A stretch of DNA of 50,353 bases. Origin: Clostridia bacterium (GTDB lineage Bacteria > Bacillota > Clostridia > Christensenellales > Borkfalkiaceae). Below are positions 1 through 9,687 of this stretch, piece by piece. The position numbers were made by a program, and so were the translations under genes. Below the pieces are notes generated by a model that saw nothing but the letters and a program-made list of their open reading frames with translations, was not told the DNA's origin and made no database searches. The DNA is taken from positions 1 to 50,353 of the forward strand of contig JAGAOR010000020.1 of NCBI GenBank assembly GCA_017623605.1, in the 5' to 3' direction. Numbering within the stretch: the first letter of the stretch is position 1; each line of letters opens with the position of its first letter.

Positions 1-582
<582 letters not shown>

Positions 583-594
583 GGAGATATTATT

Positions 595-3500
595 ATGTAC
601 GAATTAAACGATTTCAATTCTATTCAAATCAGCATTGCATCTCCCGAGAAAATTAGAGAATGGTCGTATGGGGAAGTAACCAAGCCCGAAACGATCAACT
701 ACCGCACCCAAAAGCCCGAAAAGGACGGTCTTTTCTGCGAAAAGATCTTCGGACCGATGAAAGACTGGGAGTGCCATTGCGGTAAATATAAGAGAGTAAA
801 ATATAAAGGACACGTTTGCGAAAAGTGCAGTGTAGAGATCACGCGCTCGAAAGTAAGACGTGAAAGAATGGGGCATATCGAGCTTGCCGCTCCCGTTTCG
901 CATATCTGGTATTTCAAGGGCGTGCCCTCGAAAATCGGACTTTTGCTGAATATGGGACCGAAGCAACTCGAACAGGTAATCTACTTCGCTTCCTACGTGG
1001 TTATTAACCCTGGTAGCGTGGAAGAGTTGGAATATAAGCAGGTTATCACCGATAAACAGCTCCGTGAGATCGAAGAACGCTACGGCGATTTGGAGGCGAC
1101 GGGCTTGAAAGTAGGTATGGGTGCAGAGTCCATTCGCGAGCTTTTGATGGCTGTCGATCTCGACAAAGAAGCGGAAATTTGCAAAAAAGCCTTGGAGGAG
1201 GGGACGAACAACCCCAAAGGACCGGGGCAAAAAGCGATCAAAGCGATCAAGCGTTTGGAAGTAATCGAATCGTTCAGAAAGAGCGGCAACCGCCCCGAAT
1301 GGATGATTTTGACGGTGCTTCCCGTAATTCCGCCCGACATTCGCCCTATGGTGCAGCTCGACGGCGGCAGATTTGCTACGTCCGATTTGAACGATCTGTA
1401 TCGTAGAGTAATCAATCGAAACAACCGTTTGAAGAAAATGATGGAGATCGGCGCGCCTGAAATGATCGTGAAGAACGAAAAGCGTATGCTTCAAGAAGCA
1501 GTAGACGCGCTCGTGGATAACGGTAGAAGAGGCAAGGCTTTGAGCGGACCTTCCAATCGTGATCTCAAATCCCTTTCCGCAATGCTTCGTGGTAAGCAAG
1601 GTCGTTTCCGTCAGAACTTGCTCGGTAAGCGTGTAGACTATTCCGGACGTTCGGTTATCGTCGTAGGACCGGAGTTAAAAATTTATCAATGCGGTCTTCC
1701 CAAGGAAATGGCGATCGAGCTTTTCAAACCGTTCATTATGAAACGACTCGTGGAAAGTGGACAATGCCATAACATCAAAACGGCAAAGCGCGCAGTAGAA
1801 AAGGCAAAGGATATGGTTTGGAACGTTTTAGAGGACGTTATCAAAGATCACCCCGTGCTTTTGAACCGTGCGCCCACGCTTCACCGCTTGTCTATTCAAG
1901 CGTTCGAGCCCGTGCTTATCGAAGGTCGCGCGATTAAAATTTCGCCCCTCGTTTGCGGACCGTTCAACGCCGACTTCGACGGCGACCAAATGGCTGTGCA
2001 CCTTCCTTTGAGTGTAGAAGCGCAAGCGGAAGCAAGATTTTTAATGCTTTCGGCGAATAACATTTTGAAGCTCGCCGACGGTAAATCGGTTATGTCGCCC
2101 ACGCAAGATATGATTATCGGCGCGTATTATCTCACGATTAAACGCCGTGAAGAGGGCAAAAAATACGACGAACAGGGCAGACCTTGCGAGGACGGCGAGG
2201 AATATATTCCGCCTATCTATTCGTCGGAAAACGAAGCGATTTTGGCATATCAAAACAAAGTCGCGCACGAGCAAGACGAAATGTATTTAAAGCGCGTCGT
2301 GGAATTGCCCGAGGGTAAGTTCGACGATCTGCCTTTGCCTTACGAATGTCCTATCGAAAACAAAGAGGGCGAAGCACCGATCAAGAGCGCAACCGTGCGC
2401 CGCAACGAAAAGACGGGTAAGCTGGAAGTTACGGGTATTATCAAAACGACGATCGGTCGCTTGATCTATAACGAGGGCTTGCCGCAAGATTTGGGCTTTG
2501 TAAAGCGTGAAACGCCCGAGGCGTATCTGCGCTTGGAGCTTGACACCGAATTTATCGGAAATGCAAGAGCGATCGGTAAAAAACATCTCTCGCGTATCGT
2601 TGAGGCTTCGTTCAGAACGGGTAAAGCACCCAAGGCTTCGTACGTGCTCGACGCTATGAAAGAGCGGGGTTATAAATATTCCACGCTCGCGGCTCTCACG
2701 ACGTCGGTATTCGATATGAAAATCCCCGCAGAAAAGCAGGAAATTATCGAAAACGCAGAAAACGAAGTGGGCAAGATTGCGAAAAAATACGCGCGAGGAC
2801 TTTTGAACGAAGAAGAAAGATATAGCGCGGTAATCGCGCAATGGGACGCGGCGACGGACAAGGTTGCTTCGCTTTTGAAAAAACAAGGCGAAGAAGACAA
2901 GTTCAACCCGATCTGGATGATGGCAGATTCCGGTGCGCGTGGTTCGATCGACCAGATCAAGCAGCTTGCAGGTATGCGTGGTCTAATGGTTAATCCCCAA
3001 GGTAAGAAGATCGAAGTCCCCGTTAAATCGTGTTTCAGAAACGGTCTTTCCGTTCTTGAATACTTCATTTCTTCGCACGGTGGACGTAAGGGCTTAACCG
3101 ACACCGCTTTGAAAACGGCAGACTCTGGTTATTTGACTCGTCGTTTGGTAGACGTATCGCACGAGATTATCGTTCGCGAAGAAGATTGCTGTGCGGGTAG
3201 AAAGCCGCAGGGAATGAAAGTTCGCGCGATCTACGATACGGTTGGTAAAGAAATCGAGGGCTTGAAATCGCGTATACTCGGTAGATTTGCGGCGGAAGAC
3301 GTAAAAGACGCGGACGGCAACGTGCTTGCGGCGACGAACACGTTTATCGACGAAAAGGAAGCGGACGCAATCGTGAACGCAGGTATTCAAGAGGTTTCCA
3401 TTCGTAGCATCTTCGGTTGCTCGTCGAGATTCGGCGTGTGTGCGAAGTGCTACGGTAAGAATATGGCAACGACGCTTCCCGTACAGGTCGGCGAAGCGGT

Positions 3501-4356
3501 TGGTACGATCGCAGCGCAATCTATCGGTGAACCCGGTACGCAGCTTACGATGCGTACGTTCCACACGGGCGGTATCGCAGCGACGGGCGACATCACGCAA
3601 GGTTTGCCTCGTGTCGAAGAACTTTTCGAAGTTCGTAAACCCAAGGGCTGTGCGACGATCTGTGAGGTGGAAGGTATCGTGAATTTGGACGATTCCGACG
3701 GTTCGAAGCATATCAAGATTATGGACGAAACGACGGGCGAACTCAAAAAGGAATACAGTCTGCCGTTCAATGCCGAAATTAAGGTAAAAGAGGGCGAAAA
3801 GGTTACGCCTGGTGTGCTTTTGAACGCAGGTAGCGTATATCCCCAAGACATTTTGCGCGTACAAGGTGTTAAGGGTGTTCAGGATTATATCCTTGAACAA
3901 GTACAATCCGTTTACCGTTCGCAAGGCGTTGAGATCAACGATAAGCACGTTGAAATTATCGTTCGTCAAATGCTTAAAAAAGTCCGCGTAGAGAACGCGG
4001 GCGATACGAACCTGCTTCCCGGAGAGCTCGTGGATATGGTAACGTTCCAAGACGAAAGCTCGAAAGCGCTTGCCAAGGGCGGTAGACCTGCGCTTGCAAA
4101 ACGCGTGCTTCTCGGTATCACCAAAGCCGCGCTCGCAACGGATAGCTTCCTTTCGGCGGCTTCTTTCCAAGAAACGTCAAGAGTGCTCACCGAAGCGGCA
4201 ATTCGCACCAAGCGCGATTATCTCGTCGGCTTGAAAGAAAACGTTATTATCGGTAAGCTGATCCCCGCGGGTACGGGTACAAAGTCTTATAAGAGCGTAA
4301 CGCCGCAATATATCGGCAATTATATGTCTTCGGATAAGACGGAAGAAGCAAAATAA
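595..4356 (+). CDS. rpoC: RNA polymerase beta-prime subunit
   Basis: This is the catalytic large subunit of RNA polymerase, 1253 residues, a usual length for Firmicutes. The N-terminal zinc-binding domain has Cys60, Cys62, Cys75 and Cys78. The catalytic loop NADFDGDQ lies at 458-465, with the three magnesium-binding aspartates at 460, 462 and 464. The second zinc site is seen in the CCAGRK and [11 protein letters not shown] segments, followed by the bridge-helix and trigger-loop region ([21 protein letters not shown] split by its usual residues). The ATG start is 7-8 bases after AAGGAG. It is co-transcribed with rpoB, and a hairpin terminator follows the stop. Confidence 0.99.
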   Translation: MYELNDFNSIQISIASPEKIREWSYGEVTKPETINYRTQKPEKDGLFCEKIFGPMKDWECHCGKYKRVKYKGHVCEKCSVEITRSKVRRERMGHIELAAPVSHIWYFKGVPSKIGLLLNMGPKQLEQVIYFASYVVINPGSVEELEYKQVITDKQLREIEERYGDLEATGLKVGMGAESIRELLMAVDLDKEAEICKKALEEGTNNPKGPGQKAIKAIKRLEVIESFRKSGNRPEWMILTVLPVIPPDIRPMVQLDGGRFATSDLNDLYRRVINRNNRLKKMMEIGAPEMIVKNEKRMLQEAVDALVDNGRRGKALSGPSNRDLKSLSAMLRGKQGRFRQNLLGKRVDYSGRSVIVVGPELKIYQCGLPKEMAIELFKPFIMKRLVESGQCHNIKTAKRAVEKAKDMVWNVLEDVIKDHPVLLNRAPTLHRLSIQAFEPVLIEGRAIKISPLVCGPFNADFDGDQMAVHLPLSVEAQAEARFLMLSANNILKLADGKSVMSPTQDMIIGAYYLTIKRREEGKKYDEQGRPCEDGEEYIPPIYSSENEAILAYQNKVAHEQDEMYLKRVVELPEGKFDDLPLPYECPIENKEGEAPIKSATVRRNEKTGKLEVTGIIKTTIGRLIYNEGLPQDLGFVKRETPEAYLRLELDTEFIGNARAIGKKHLSRIVEASFRTGKAPKASYVLDAMKERGYKYSTLAALTTSVFDMKIPAEKQEIIENAENEVGKIAKKYARGLLNEEERYSAVIAQWDAATDKVASLLKKQGEEDKFNPIWMMADSGARGSIDQIKQLAGMRGLMVNPQGKKIEVPVKSCFRNGLSVLEYFISSHGGRKGLTDTALKTADSGYLTRRLVDVSHEIIVREEDCCAGRKPQGMKVRAIYDTVGKEIEGLKSRILGRFAAEDVKDADGNVLAATNTFIDEKEADAIVNAGIQEVSIRSIFGCSSRFGVCAKCYGKNMATTLPVQVGEAVGTIAAQSIGEPGTQLTMRTFHTGGIAATGDITQGLPRVEELFEVRKPKGCATICEVEGIVNLDDSDGSKHIKIMDETTGELKKEYSLPFNAEIKVKEGEKVTPGVLLNAGSVYPQDILRVQGVKGVQDYILEQVQSVYRSQGVEINDKHVEIIVRQMLKKVRVENAGDTNLLPGELVDMVTFQDESSKALAKGGRPALAKRVLLGITKAALATDSFLSAASFQETSRVLTEAAIRTKRDYLVGLKENVIIGKLIPAGTGTKSYKSVTPQYIGNYMSSDKTEEAK

Positions 4357-4370
4357 ACAAAATAAACGAT

Positions 4371-4410
4371 ATAAGCCGCGCGAGAAATCGCGCGGCTTAT
4401 ATTTTATTCG
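4371..4410 (+). terminator. Rho-independent-like terminator of rpoBC
   Basis: A 13-bp perfect stem (4371-4383 with 4388-4400) with a GAAA loop, rich in GCGC, is followed by an imperfect T-rich run. It lies 14 bases after the rpoC stop and before a new promoter. Confidence 0.8.
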
Positions 4411-4419
4411 TATAAGAAA

Positions 4420-4448
4420 TTGACAAAACAGGCAATAAATGGTATAAT
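4420..4448 (+). promoter_or_regulatory. Strong sigma-A promoter for the leader RNA and surface-glycan operon
   Basis: Consensus TTGACA at 4420-4425 and TATAAT at 4443-4448 with 17 bp between. The predicted +1, about 7 bases on, is at 4455, one base into the long stem of the RNA element that follows. Confidence 0.85.
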
Positions 4449-4453
4449 AAATT

Positions 4454-4604
4454 TAGCCTGACGAGAATTGAACCGCCACAAGCCTGAAAAGCGTCTTTTT
4501 TGCTCTTTTCGCCACGCTTGTGCTTGAAGTATGTTGAGCGAAATTGACGAAGTATAGGCATTTTTTGCCGTGAAACCCTGTCGGGTTCGACTCTCGTCAG
4601 GCTA
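4454..4604 (+). ncRNA. Structured leader RNA or small RNA closed by a 21-position stem
   Basis: Bases 4454-4474 pair with 4584-4604: 21 positions with one mismatch and one G-U. Inside are a 7-bp helix (CACAAGC 4477-4483 with GCTTGTG 4516-4522), a small GAAAAG/CTTTTC hairpin, and GGCA/TGCC at 4557-4569. The 3' strand resembles a tRNA T-arm (GGTTCGACTC) running into an acceptor-like end, but no anticodon arm or complete tRNA can be drawn. It starts at the predicted transcription start and ends just before the ribosome binding site of the next gene. It could be a cis-regulatory leader, a processed small RNA, or a small inverted-repeat element. No known riboswitch class was recognised. Confidence 0.55.
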
Positions 4605-4626
4605 ATAGTATGAAAGGAGAAAAAGA

Positions 4627-6207
4627 GTGGATAAAAAGCGTGTTGTCGTGATTATCGGCGCAGGTCCTGCGGGTTTAACCGCCGCTTACGAGCTTTTGAA
4701 AAAGTCGAGCGATATAAAGCCGATCGTGCTTGAAACGGAACGCTTCGTCGGGGGAATTTCGCGCACCGCTGAATATAAGGGAAACCGTATGGATATAGGC
4801 GGGCACAGGTTTTTCTCCAAGGACGAACGCGTAAACGCGCTTTGGGCGGAAATTCTGCCCACACAAGGTGCGCCCGCGCACGACGATAAAATTTTAGGGC
4901 GGGAAAAGCCGCTTGTTTTAGGCAATCCCGATCCCGAACAAACCGACGACGTTATGCTTATTCGCGACCGCGTTTCAAGGATAATTTATAAGCGTAAATT
5001 TTTTGATTACCCGATCACGCTTTCGGCGCGAACGCTTTGGAATATGGGTTTTTTCCAAACACTTAAAGCAGGTTTTGGATATTTGGGCGCAAAATTGAAA
5101 AAGCGTGAAGAAACCAATTTGGAAAATTTCTATATCAACCGCTTCGGCAAGCCTTTATACGCTACGTTTTTTGAAAGCTACACGGAAAAGCTTTGGGGGG
5201 TGCACCCGCGAAACATTTCTGCTGATTGGGGCGCGCAGCGGGTGAAAGGGCTTTCGATCGGGAAAGCGATTAAAAACGCGCTCACAAAACCGTTCCGCAA
5301 AAAGGGGGCAGAGCAGGAAACGAGCTTGATCGAACGGTTTATTTATCCGAAAAAAGGACCAGGGCAGCTTTATCAAAAAATGGCGGACGAAATCGTGAGA
5401 ATGGGCGGGGAAATCCGTTTTGGGGAAACTGTTTGCAAAATCTCGTTAGAGGGCGAAAAGGTGCGTTCCGTTTCCACGCGTTTACAAAGCGGTGAAACGC
5501 GGGAATATACCGCCGAGCATTTCTTGTCTTCTATGCCGATCAAGGATTTGTTCGTGGCGATCGGGCGGGAAAACGCGCCGAAAAACGTTTACGACGTGGC
5601 AACCGCGCTTCCGTATCGCGATTTTATGACGGTGGGCTTGCTTGTGGATAAGCTCAAAGTGAAGAATAAAACGAAGAAAAAAACGCTTGGAAATATCGTG
5701 CCCGATTGTTGGATCTACGTACAAGATCGCTCCGTAACGCTTGGGCGCATACAGATTTTTAATAACTGGTCGCCGTATATGGTGGACGAGCCCGATAAAA
5801 AGGTGTGGCTCGGTCTTGAATATTTTTGCGACGAGGGCGACGGAATGTGGACGAGCGACGATTTCGCGTTTATTCAAAACGCTGTGAAAGAGCTCGTCGA
5901 GATTGGCGTGATCGAATCGGAAAACGCCGTGCTCAATTCTACGCTACTCCGAGTGAAAAAGGCATACCCTGTGTATTTTGGTAGCTATAAAGATTTTGAG
6001 CTTGTCAAAGCGTGGTTAAACGACGTTGATAATTTATGGTGTATCGGCAGAAACGGACAACACCGCTATAACAATATGGATCATTCTATGGCAACGGCTA
6101 TGCTTGCTTGCGAACGGATTATACGCGGCGAAACGGACAAGGAAGCGGTGTGGAATGTAAACACGGAAAAGAGCTATCACGAAACGAAAGGACGGGGGCA
6201 GGGTTGA
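4627..6207 (+). CDS. NAD(P)/FAD-dependent oxidoreductase (protoporphyrinogen-oxidase / UDP-galactopyranose-mutase-like)
   Basis: A 526-residue flavoprotein. The N-terminal dinucleotide-binding motif is [17 protein letters not shown], followed by an acidic residue binding ribose (VLETE) and the GG motif of amine-oxidase/mutase-like flavoproteins ([21 protein letters not shown]). The C-terminal motif [22 protein letters not shown] is the second FAD-contact region of this family. It has a GTG start, supported by AAGGAG eight bases upstream. It is the first gene of an operon with a membrane glycosyltransferase-like gene and gtrA, so a role in modifying sugars or lipid-linked sugars is inferred rather than haem synthesis. 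The exact substrate cannot be read from sequence. Confidence 0.8.
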   Translation: MDKKRVVVIIGAGPAGLTAAYELLKKSSDIKPIVLETERFVGGISRTAEYKGNRMDIGGHRFFSKDERVNALWAEILPTQGAPAHDDKILGREKPLVLGNPDPEQTDDVMLIRDRVSRIIYKRKFFDYPITLSARTLWNMGFFQTLKAGFGYLGAKLKKREETNLENFYINRFGKPLYATFFESYTEKLWGVHPRNISADWGAQRVKGLSIGKAIKNALTKPFRKKGAEQETSLIERFIYPKKGPGQLYQKMADEIVRMGGEIRFGETVCKISLEGEKVRSVSTRLQSGETREYTAEHFLSSMPIKDLFVAIGRENAPKNVYDVATALPYRDFMTVGLLVDKLKVKNKTKKKTLGNIVPDCWIYVQDRSVTLGRIQIFNNWSPYMVDEPDKKVWLGLEYFCDEGDGMWTSDDFAFIQNAVKELVEIGVIESENAVLNSTLLRVKKAYPVYFGSYKDFELVKAWLNDVDNLWCIGRNGQHRYNNMDHSMATAMLACERIIRGETDKEAVWNVNTEKSYHETKGRGQG

Positions 6208-6208
6208 G

Positions 6209-7876
6209 ATGAACGAGGAGCAAACGGTAAAAGAAAGCGCGTTCTCCGCGCTCAAAGAGCTTGCTTTTTGGCTGGGTGTGTTTTTGTTCACGCTCACGCT
6301 TTTTTTCGCGCTCAAACCTCTCGTCGAGGTGAAAGAATATTCCGTGCGCGCAGGCGTAGTGGCGCAATCGTTGACGGTGTTTTCGCTTTGTGTTTGTGGC
6401 GCGCTTTGCGCCTATTGGTTTTTTACCAAGCGGTTGACGGCAAAACGCGTGCTTATTTTGCTTCTTATCGTAGGTTACGCGCTTCGAGTTGGGTATATGC
6501 TGTACACGGGCGCGGCGACGCGTCAGCAAGACACCTACACGAAAAATTTCGACGGACACGAAGCCTACGCGTGGACGATCTTTTCCACGGGCAAGCTTCC
6601 GCAAACGAACGATTATCAATTTTATCACCCGCCGTTCAACGCTATGCTTCAAGCGGGCTTTATGCACTTCGTTTCGTGGCTTTGCGAACTTTTGCCGTTC
6701 GGTGAGTACGTTCCGTCGGCTTTTTTATACGGTAAGCCCGATTATATCACGGACGATATGCGTTGGTTTTTATATTCGTCCTGTCAAGTACTGTCGGTTT
6801 TATATTCACTCGCTGCGAGTGTAGGTATGCTCAAAATTCTGCGGCTATTTGCATTTCAAGGCAAAACGCGCCTTTTGATCGCCGCGTTCGTCGTTTTGTT
6901 TCCGAGAAATATGCAATTTTCGGGTATGCTCAACAACGACGGGTTGGCGTTCGCGCTCGCTATTTTCGCGTTATATTTCGCGCTCAAATGGCAAAAGCAG
7001 GGCAGGACGTTTGCGGATATTCTGCTTTCCTCGCTGTGCGTGGGGCTTGGTATGATGACCAAGCTTTCGTCGGCGACGGTGTGTTTGCCGATTGCGGGTA
7101 TTTTTATCTTTGAATTTGTCGATACGATAAAGAAACGGGAAAACGCTATGCCGTTTTTGAATATGGCATTTGAATACGGCGCGTTCTTGCTGGTGTGTGC
7201 ACCGCTTGGGCTTTGGTTTCAGGTCTATGCGAAGGTGCGTTTCGATCAGCCGCTCGGTTACGTATTTTCAAATCTCAATCATCTTTTATACACGGGCGAT
7301 CATTCTTTCTTTTCGCGCTTCATTCTCTGTTTTGATCCGTCCGAATATTTCGGTTCGCTCTGGTGCAGACCGTTTAACGGGAATTATTACCTTTTCAATT
7401 ACGCTTTGCGATCAGCGATCTTCGGCGAATTCTCCTATTGGCAGGGGGAGGGCTTTGCCGTGTCGGCGGTAGTTTCCGCCTACGCATTTTGTACGCTGCT
7501 TTTTATTGCGCTCGCCTATCTTGCCGTAACGGGGTGCAAAAACCGTTCCCGTTCGCGCTTACTTGGCGACGGGTTACAAGAGGGCAGGGTTGCGTTGAAC
7601 GTCGTTTCGCTTAAAGATTTCCTGTTTGTGTTCTTGCTTATGCAATCGCAGGTTTTATCGGAAATTTATTTCTATATCGAAATGCCCTACGGTTGCACGA
7701 TGGACTTTCGGTATATTATGCCTATGATCCTTGCGCTTGCGCTCACGCTCGGCTACGTGCAGAAAGCACTCGCGGCGGTGCAAACGCAAACGGCGCGACG
7801 ACTGGATTTATGGCTAACTATTTTAACTTGTATCTTTTTGGCTTCGTCCGTTTTATTTTATTGTGTGTGTATCTGA
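6209..7876 (+). CDS. Polytopic glycosyltransferase-like membrane protein (ArnT/PMT-like)
   Basis: A 555-residue protein with roughly ten or more hydrophobic segments spread over its whole length. After the second or third segment comes an extracytoplasmic loop with FDGHEAYAW and YHPPFN. This resembles the acidic and aromatic first loop of lipid-linked-sugar-dependent glycosyltransferases (dolichyl-phosphate-mannose mannosyltransferase and ArnT type). The start is one base after the previous stop, indicating translational coupling. With GtrA next door, the likely job is transfer of a sugar from an undecaprenyl-phosphate carrier to a cell-surface polymer outside the membrane. Family membership is by fold pattern and context, not by a full motif match. 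Confidence 0.65.
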   Translation: MNEEQTVKESAFSALKELAFWLGVFLFTLTLFFALKPLVEVKEYSVRAGVVAQSLTVFSLCVCGALCAYWFFTKRLTAKRVLILLLIVGYALRVGYMLYTGAATRQQDTYTKNFDGHEAYAWTIFSTGKLPQTNDYQFYHPPFNAMLQAGFMHFVSWLCELLPFGEYVPSAFLYGKPDYITDDMRWFLYSSCQVLSVLYSLAASVGMLKILRLFAFQGKTRLLIAAFVVLFPRNMQFSGMLNNDGLAFALAIFALYFALKWQKQGRTFADILLSSLCVGLGMMTKLSSATVCLPIAGIFIFEFVDTIKKRENAMPFLNMAFEYGAFLLVCAPLGLWFQVYAKVRFDQPLGYVFSNLNHLLYTGDHSFFSRFILCFDPSEYFGSLWCRPFNGNYYLFNYALRSAIFGEFSYWQGEGFAVSAVVSAYAFCTLLFIALAYLAVTGCKNRSRSRLLGDGLQEGRVALNVVSLKDFLFVFLLMQSQVLSEIYFYIEMPYGCTMDFRYIMPMILALALTLGYVQKALAAVQTQTARRLDLWLTILTCIFLASSVLFYCVCI

Positions 7877-7877
7877 T

Positions 7878-8348
7878 ATGAAAAAACAAACGATTAGACA
7901 ATTATTTTGGGAGATTTTCCGTTTCCTACTCGTAGGGGGCATAGCGACGCTCGCCGATTATTTCGTGTTTTGGGTGTTCGACGCGCTGATTTTTCCTGCA
8001 AGCTGGGGCACGGTTGCGCTCGTACTTTCGACGGCGCTCGGGTTTAGCGTGGGCTTGCTCGTAAATTGGGTACTATCCGTGCGGTTCGTGTTCCGCGAAA
8101 CGAAAGAGGAAGTTTCCGTGCGTTCGAAAAAGCCCTTTTTAACGTTTGCTCTGATCGGACTCGTCGGGCTTTTTCTCACCGAGTTTGGCGTGGTGTTACT
8201 CGTGTGGGCGTTTCCGAGCTTTGCTCTGTTTGGAAAAACCGAGCTCTTTGGCACGGCTTGGGAAAAGTGGTTCGCCAAGGCGATTATGACGTGCCTCGTA
8301 CTCGTTTGGAATTATCTCGGTCGGAAAATATTTATTTTCCGTAGCTGA
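7878..8348 (+). CDS. gtrA: GtrA family membrane protein (lipid-linked sugar flippase-like)
   Basis: A 156-residue protein with four hydrophobic segments and the typical GtrA start, FWEIFRFLLVGGIATLADYFVF, where a glycine-containing helix is followed by D-Y. It also has the family's charged turn (VNWVLSVRFVF) after the second helix. GtrA proteins are associated with movement of undecaprenyl-phosphate-linked sugars across the membrane for surface glycan decoration. The ATG at 7878 was chosen because it follows the upstream stop by one base. An in-frame GTG 15 bases earlier would lie inside the previous gene. No clear ribosome binding site is present, which fits coupled translation. It is the last gene of the operon. 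Confidence 0.85.
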   Translation: MKKQTIRQLFWEIFRFLLVGGIATLADYFVFWVFDALIFPASWGTVALVLSTALGFSVGLLVNWVLSVRFVFRETKEEVSVRSKKPFLTFALIGLVGLFLTEFGVVLLVWAFPSFALFGKTELFGTAWEKWFAKAIMTCLVLVWNYLGRKIFIFRS

Positions 8349-8388
8349 AAAAAATTTTATTTTTTTTGGAATTTATGCGTTTGAAACG

Positions 8389-8417
8389 TTGAAATTTAAA
8401 AAAAATAGGTGTATAAT
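8389..8417 (+). promoter_or_regulatory. Upstream promoter of the pfl operon
   Basis: TTGAAA at 8389-8394 and TATAAT at 8412-8417 with a 17-bp spacer. It lies 30 bases before a second, stronger promoter. Confidence 0.55.
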
Positions 8418-8445
8418 AAATATGTAAAAAATTTAGTGCAAAAGC

Positions 8446-8474
8446 TTGACAAAATCCGCCCGATCTGTTATAAT
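8446..8474 (+). promoter_or_regulatory. Main promoter of the pfl operon
   Basis: Consensus TTGACA at 8446-8451 and TATAAT at 8469-8474 with a 17-bp spacer. Transcription would start near 8481, giving a leader of about 105 bases before pflA. Confidence 0.85.
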
Positions 8475-8494
8475 AATAATCGTGAGAAGCACAG

Positions 8495-8530
8495 GGGCGG
8501 CGCGCGGATAGGCGCGAACCGCCCGTTTTT
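8495..8530 (+). terminator. Terminator-like hairpin (possible attenuator) in the pflA leader
   Basis: GGGCGG plus CGCGC (8495-8505) pair with GCGCG and CCGCCC (8512-8524), with two unpaired A. The stem is followed by GTTTTT. It lies between the promoter and pflA, so it could limit transcription into the operon. No competing antiterminator helix was identified. Confidence 0.5.
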
Positions 8531-8586
8531 ACGGAAAAATACGTTTCAAGCGATAAATTTAGGTGTATACATAGGAGGAGAAAACA

Positions 8587-9309
8587 ATGATAGGACGTAT
8601 TCATTCTTTCGAATCCTTTGGAACGGTAGACGGACCGGGAATCCGCTTCGTTGTGTTTTTGCAAGGCTGTCCCTTGCGCTGTCAATATTGTCATAATCCC
8701 GACACGTGGAAAGCGGGAGGCGAGGAGTACAACGTTGAGGACGTTGCGGCGCGGGTTTTGAGATATAAAAACTATTTCGGGGAGAACGGCGGCGTAACGG
8801 TAACGGGCGGCGAACCGCTTCTGCAAATAGATTTCGTGATTGCGCTTTTCAAGCTTTTAAAGGAAAAGGGGGTTCATACCTGTGTGGATACTTCTGGTAT
8901 CACGTTTCACCCCGAAGACGCACAGAGTGTGGCAAAACATAAAGAACTTTTAGAGGTTGCCGATCTGTTTTTGCTCGATATTAAGCATATTGACGATGAG
9001 GCTTGTAAAAAGCTGACGGGGCATAGTAATCAAAACACGCTTGCGTTTGCGAGGTTTTTAAGCGAAAACGGTAAAAAGACGTGGATAAGACAAGTCCTTG
9101 TGCCGAATATTACCGATAGCGAAAAATCGCTTGAAAGAACGCGCGAATTTCTCGATACGCTTAAAACGGTGGAAAAGGTCGAGGTGTTGCCCTATCATAC
9201 GATGGGCGTCGTGAAATACGAAAAGCTTGGGCTTGCGTATCCGCTCCAAGGCGTGGCGGCGCCGACGAAAGAGAGCGTTGAAAAAGCAAGAAGGATTTTA
9301 AGGGGTTAA
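8587..9309 (+). CDS. pflA: Pyruvate formate-lyase activating enzyme (radical SAM)
   Basis: A 240-residue radical-SAM enzyme that uses S-adenosylmethionine and a [4Fe-4S] cluster to put a glycyl radical on pyruvate formate-lyase. The cluster motif CxxxCxxC is at Cys28, Cys32 and Cys35 (GCPLRCQYCHNPDTW), preceded by the activase signature ESFGTVDGPGIRFVVFLQG. The SAM-contacting GGEP motif follows (VTVTGGEPLLQ). Length and layout match PflA proper rather than the longer activases with extra ferredoxin domains. The ATG follows AGGAGG. It precedes a thioredoxin-like gene and the two pfl structural genes. In most genomes pflB comes first, so the order here is reversed. Confidence 0.95.
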   Translation: MIGRIHSFESFGTVDGPGIRFVVFLQGCPLRCQYCHNPDTWKAGGEEYNVEDVAARVLRYKNYFGENGGVTVTGGEPLLQIDFVIALFKLLKEKGVHTCVDTSGITFHPEDAQSVAKHKELLEVADLFLLDIKHIDDEACKKLTGHSNQNTLAFARFLSENGKKTWIRQVLVPNITDSEKSLERTREFLDTLKTVEKVEVLPYHTMGVVKYEKLGLAYPLQGVAAPTKESVEKARRILRG

Positions 9310-9313
9310 AGCA

Positions 9314-9625
9314 TTGAAAGAGAAATATACAGAACAACTCAAAGGGCTTTGTTGCGTGGAAATCAGCGGCGAATCGTGCGCGAATTGTTTAACGCTTATG
9401 CCCATTTTACAAGAGCTTTGTCAAAAGCGGGGAGATATTCGCCTCGTGCATATTGAAGCGGACTATTCCACGGCAGAGCTTATGGAAGAATGGGACGTAA
9501 CGCGCGTGCCGACGATTCTGCTTATGGAGAACGGTGAGATTTTCGCGCGGTGCGCCGGCTTCCAGCCCGAAGAAATTTTAGAAATTTGGTTGGACGCAAA
9601 AATCGAAGAAAGAAAAAGCAAATGA
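9314..9625 (+). CDS. Thioredoxin-like protein
   Basis: A 103-residue protein with a thioredoxin fold pattern. The redox pair is Cys22-x-x-Cys25 (SCANC), followed by a helix and the cis-proline strand (VTRVPTILLMENGEIFARCAGF). The central pair CANC differs from the usual CGPC. A further Cys pair (CC at 13-14) lies just before it. The start is TTG, five bases after the pflA stop, with AGGGG upstream. It is placed between activase and lyase genes, so it may protect or reduce thiols of the oxygen-sensitive system. That role is inferred from position only. Confidence 0.8.
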   Translation: MKEKYTEQLKGLCCVEISGESCANCLTLMPILQELCQKRGDIRLVHIEADYSTAELMEEWDVTRVPTILLMENGEIFARCAGFQPEEILEIWLDAKIEERKSK

Positions 9626-9687
9626 GGTCGAAATATCCGCAAGGATTAAAAATATAGGCAAAAAATTATTTTTTTAGGAGTTATGCT

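Noticed and set aside
604..4211. Long minus-strand reading frames (up to 358 codons) opposite rpoC
   Set aside because: They lie in the antisense frame of a conserved gene, are rich in Arg, His and Phe, and have no ribosome binding sites or family features.
4454..4604. A tRNA gene
   Set aside because: The 3' arm has a T-loop and acceptor-like end, but no D-arm, anticodon arm or proper length can be drawn; the two arms are simply complementary.
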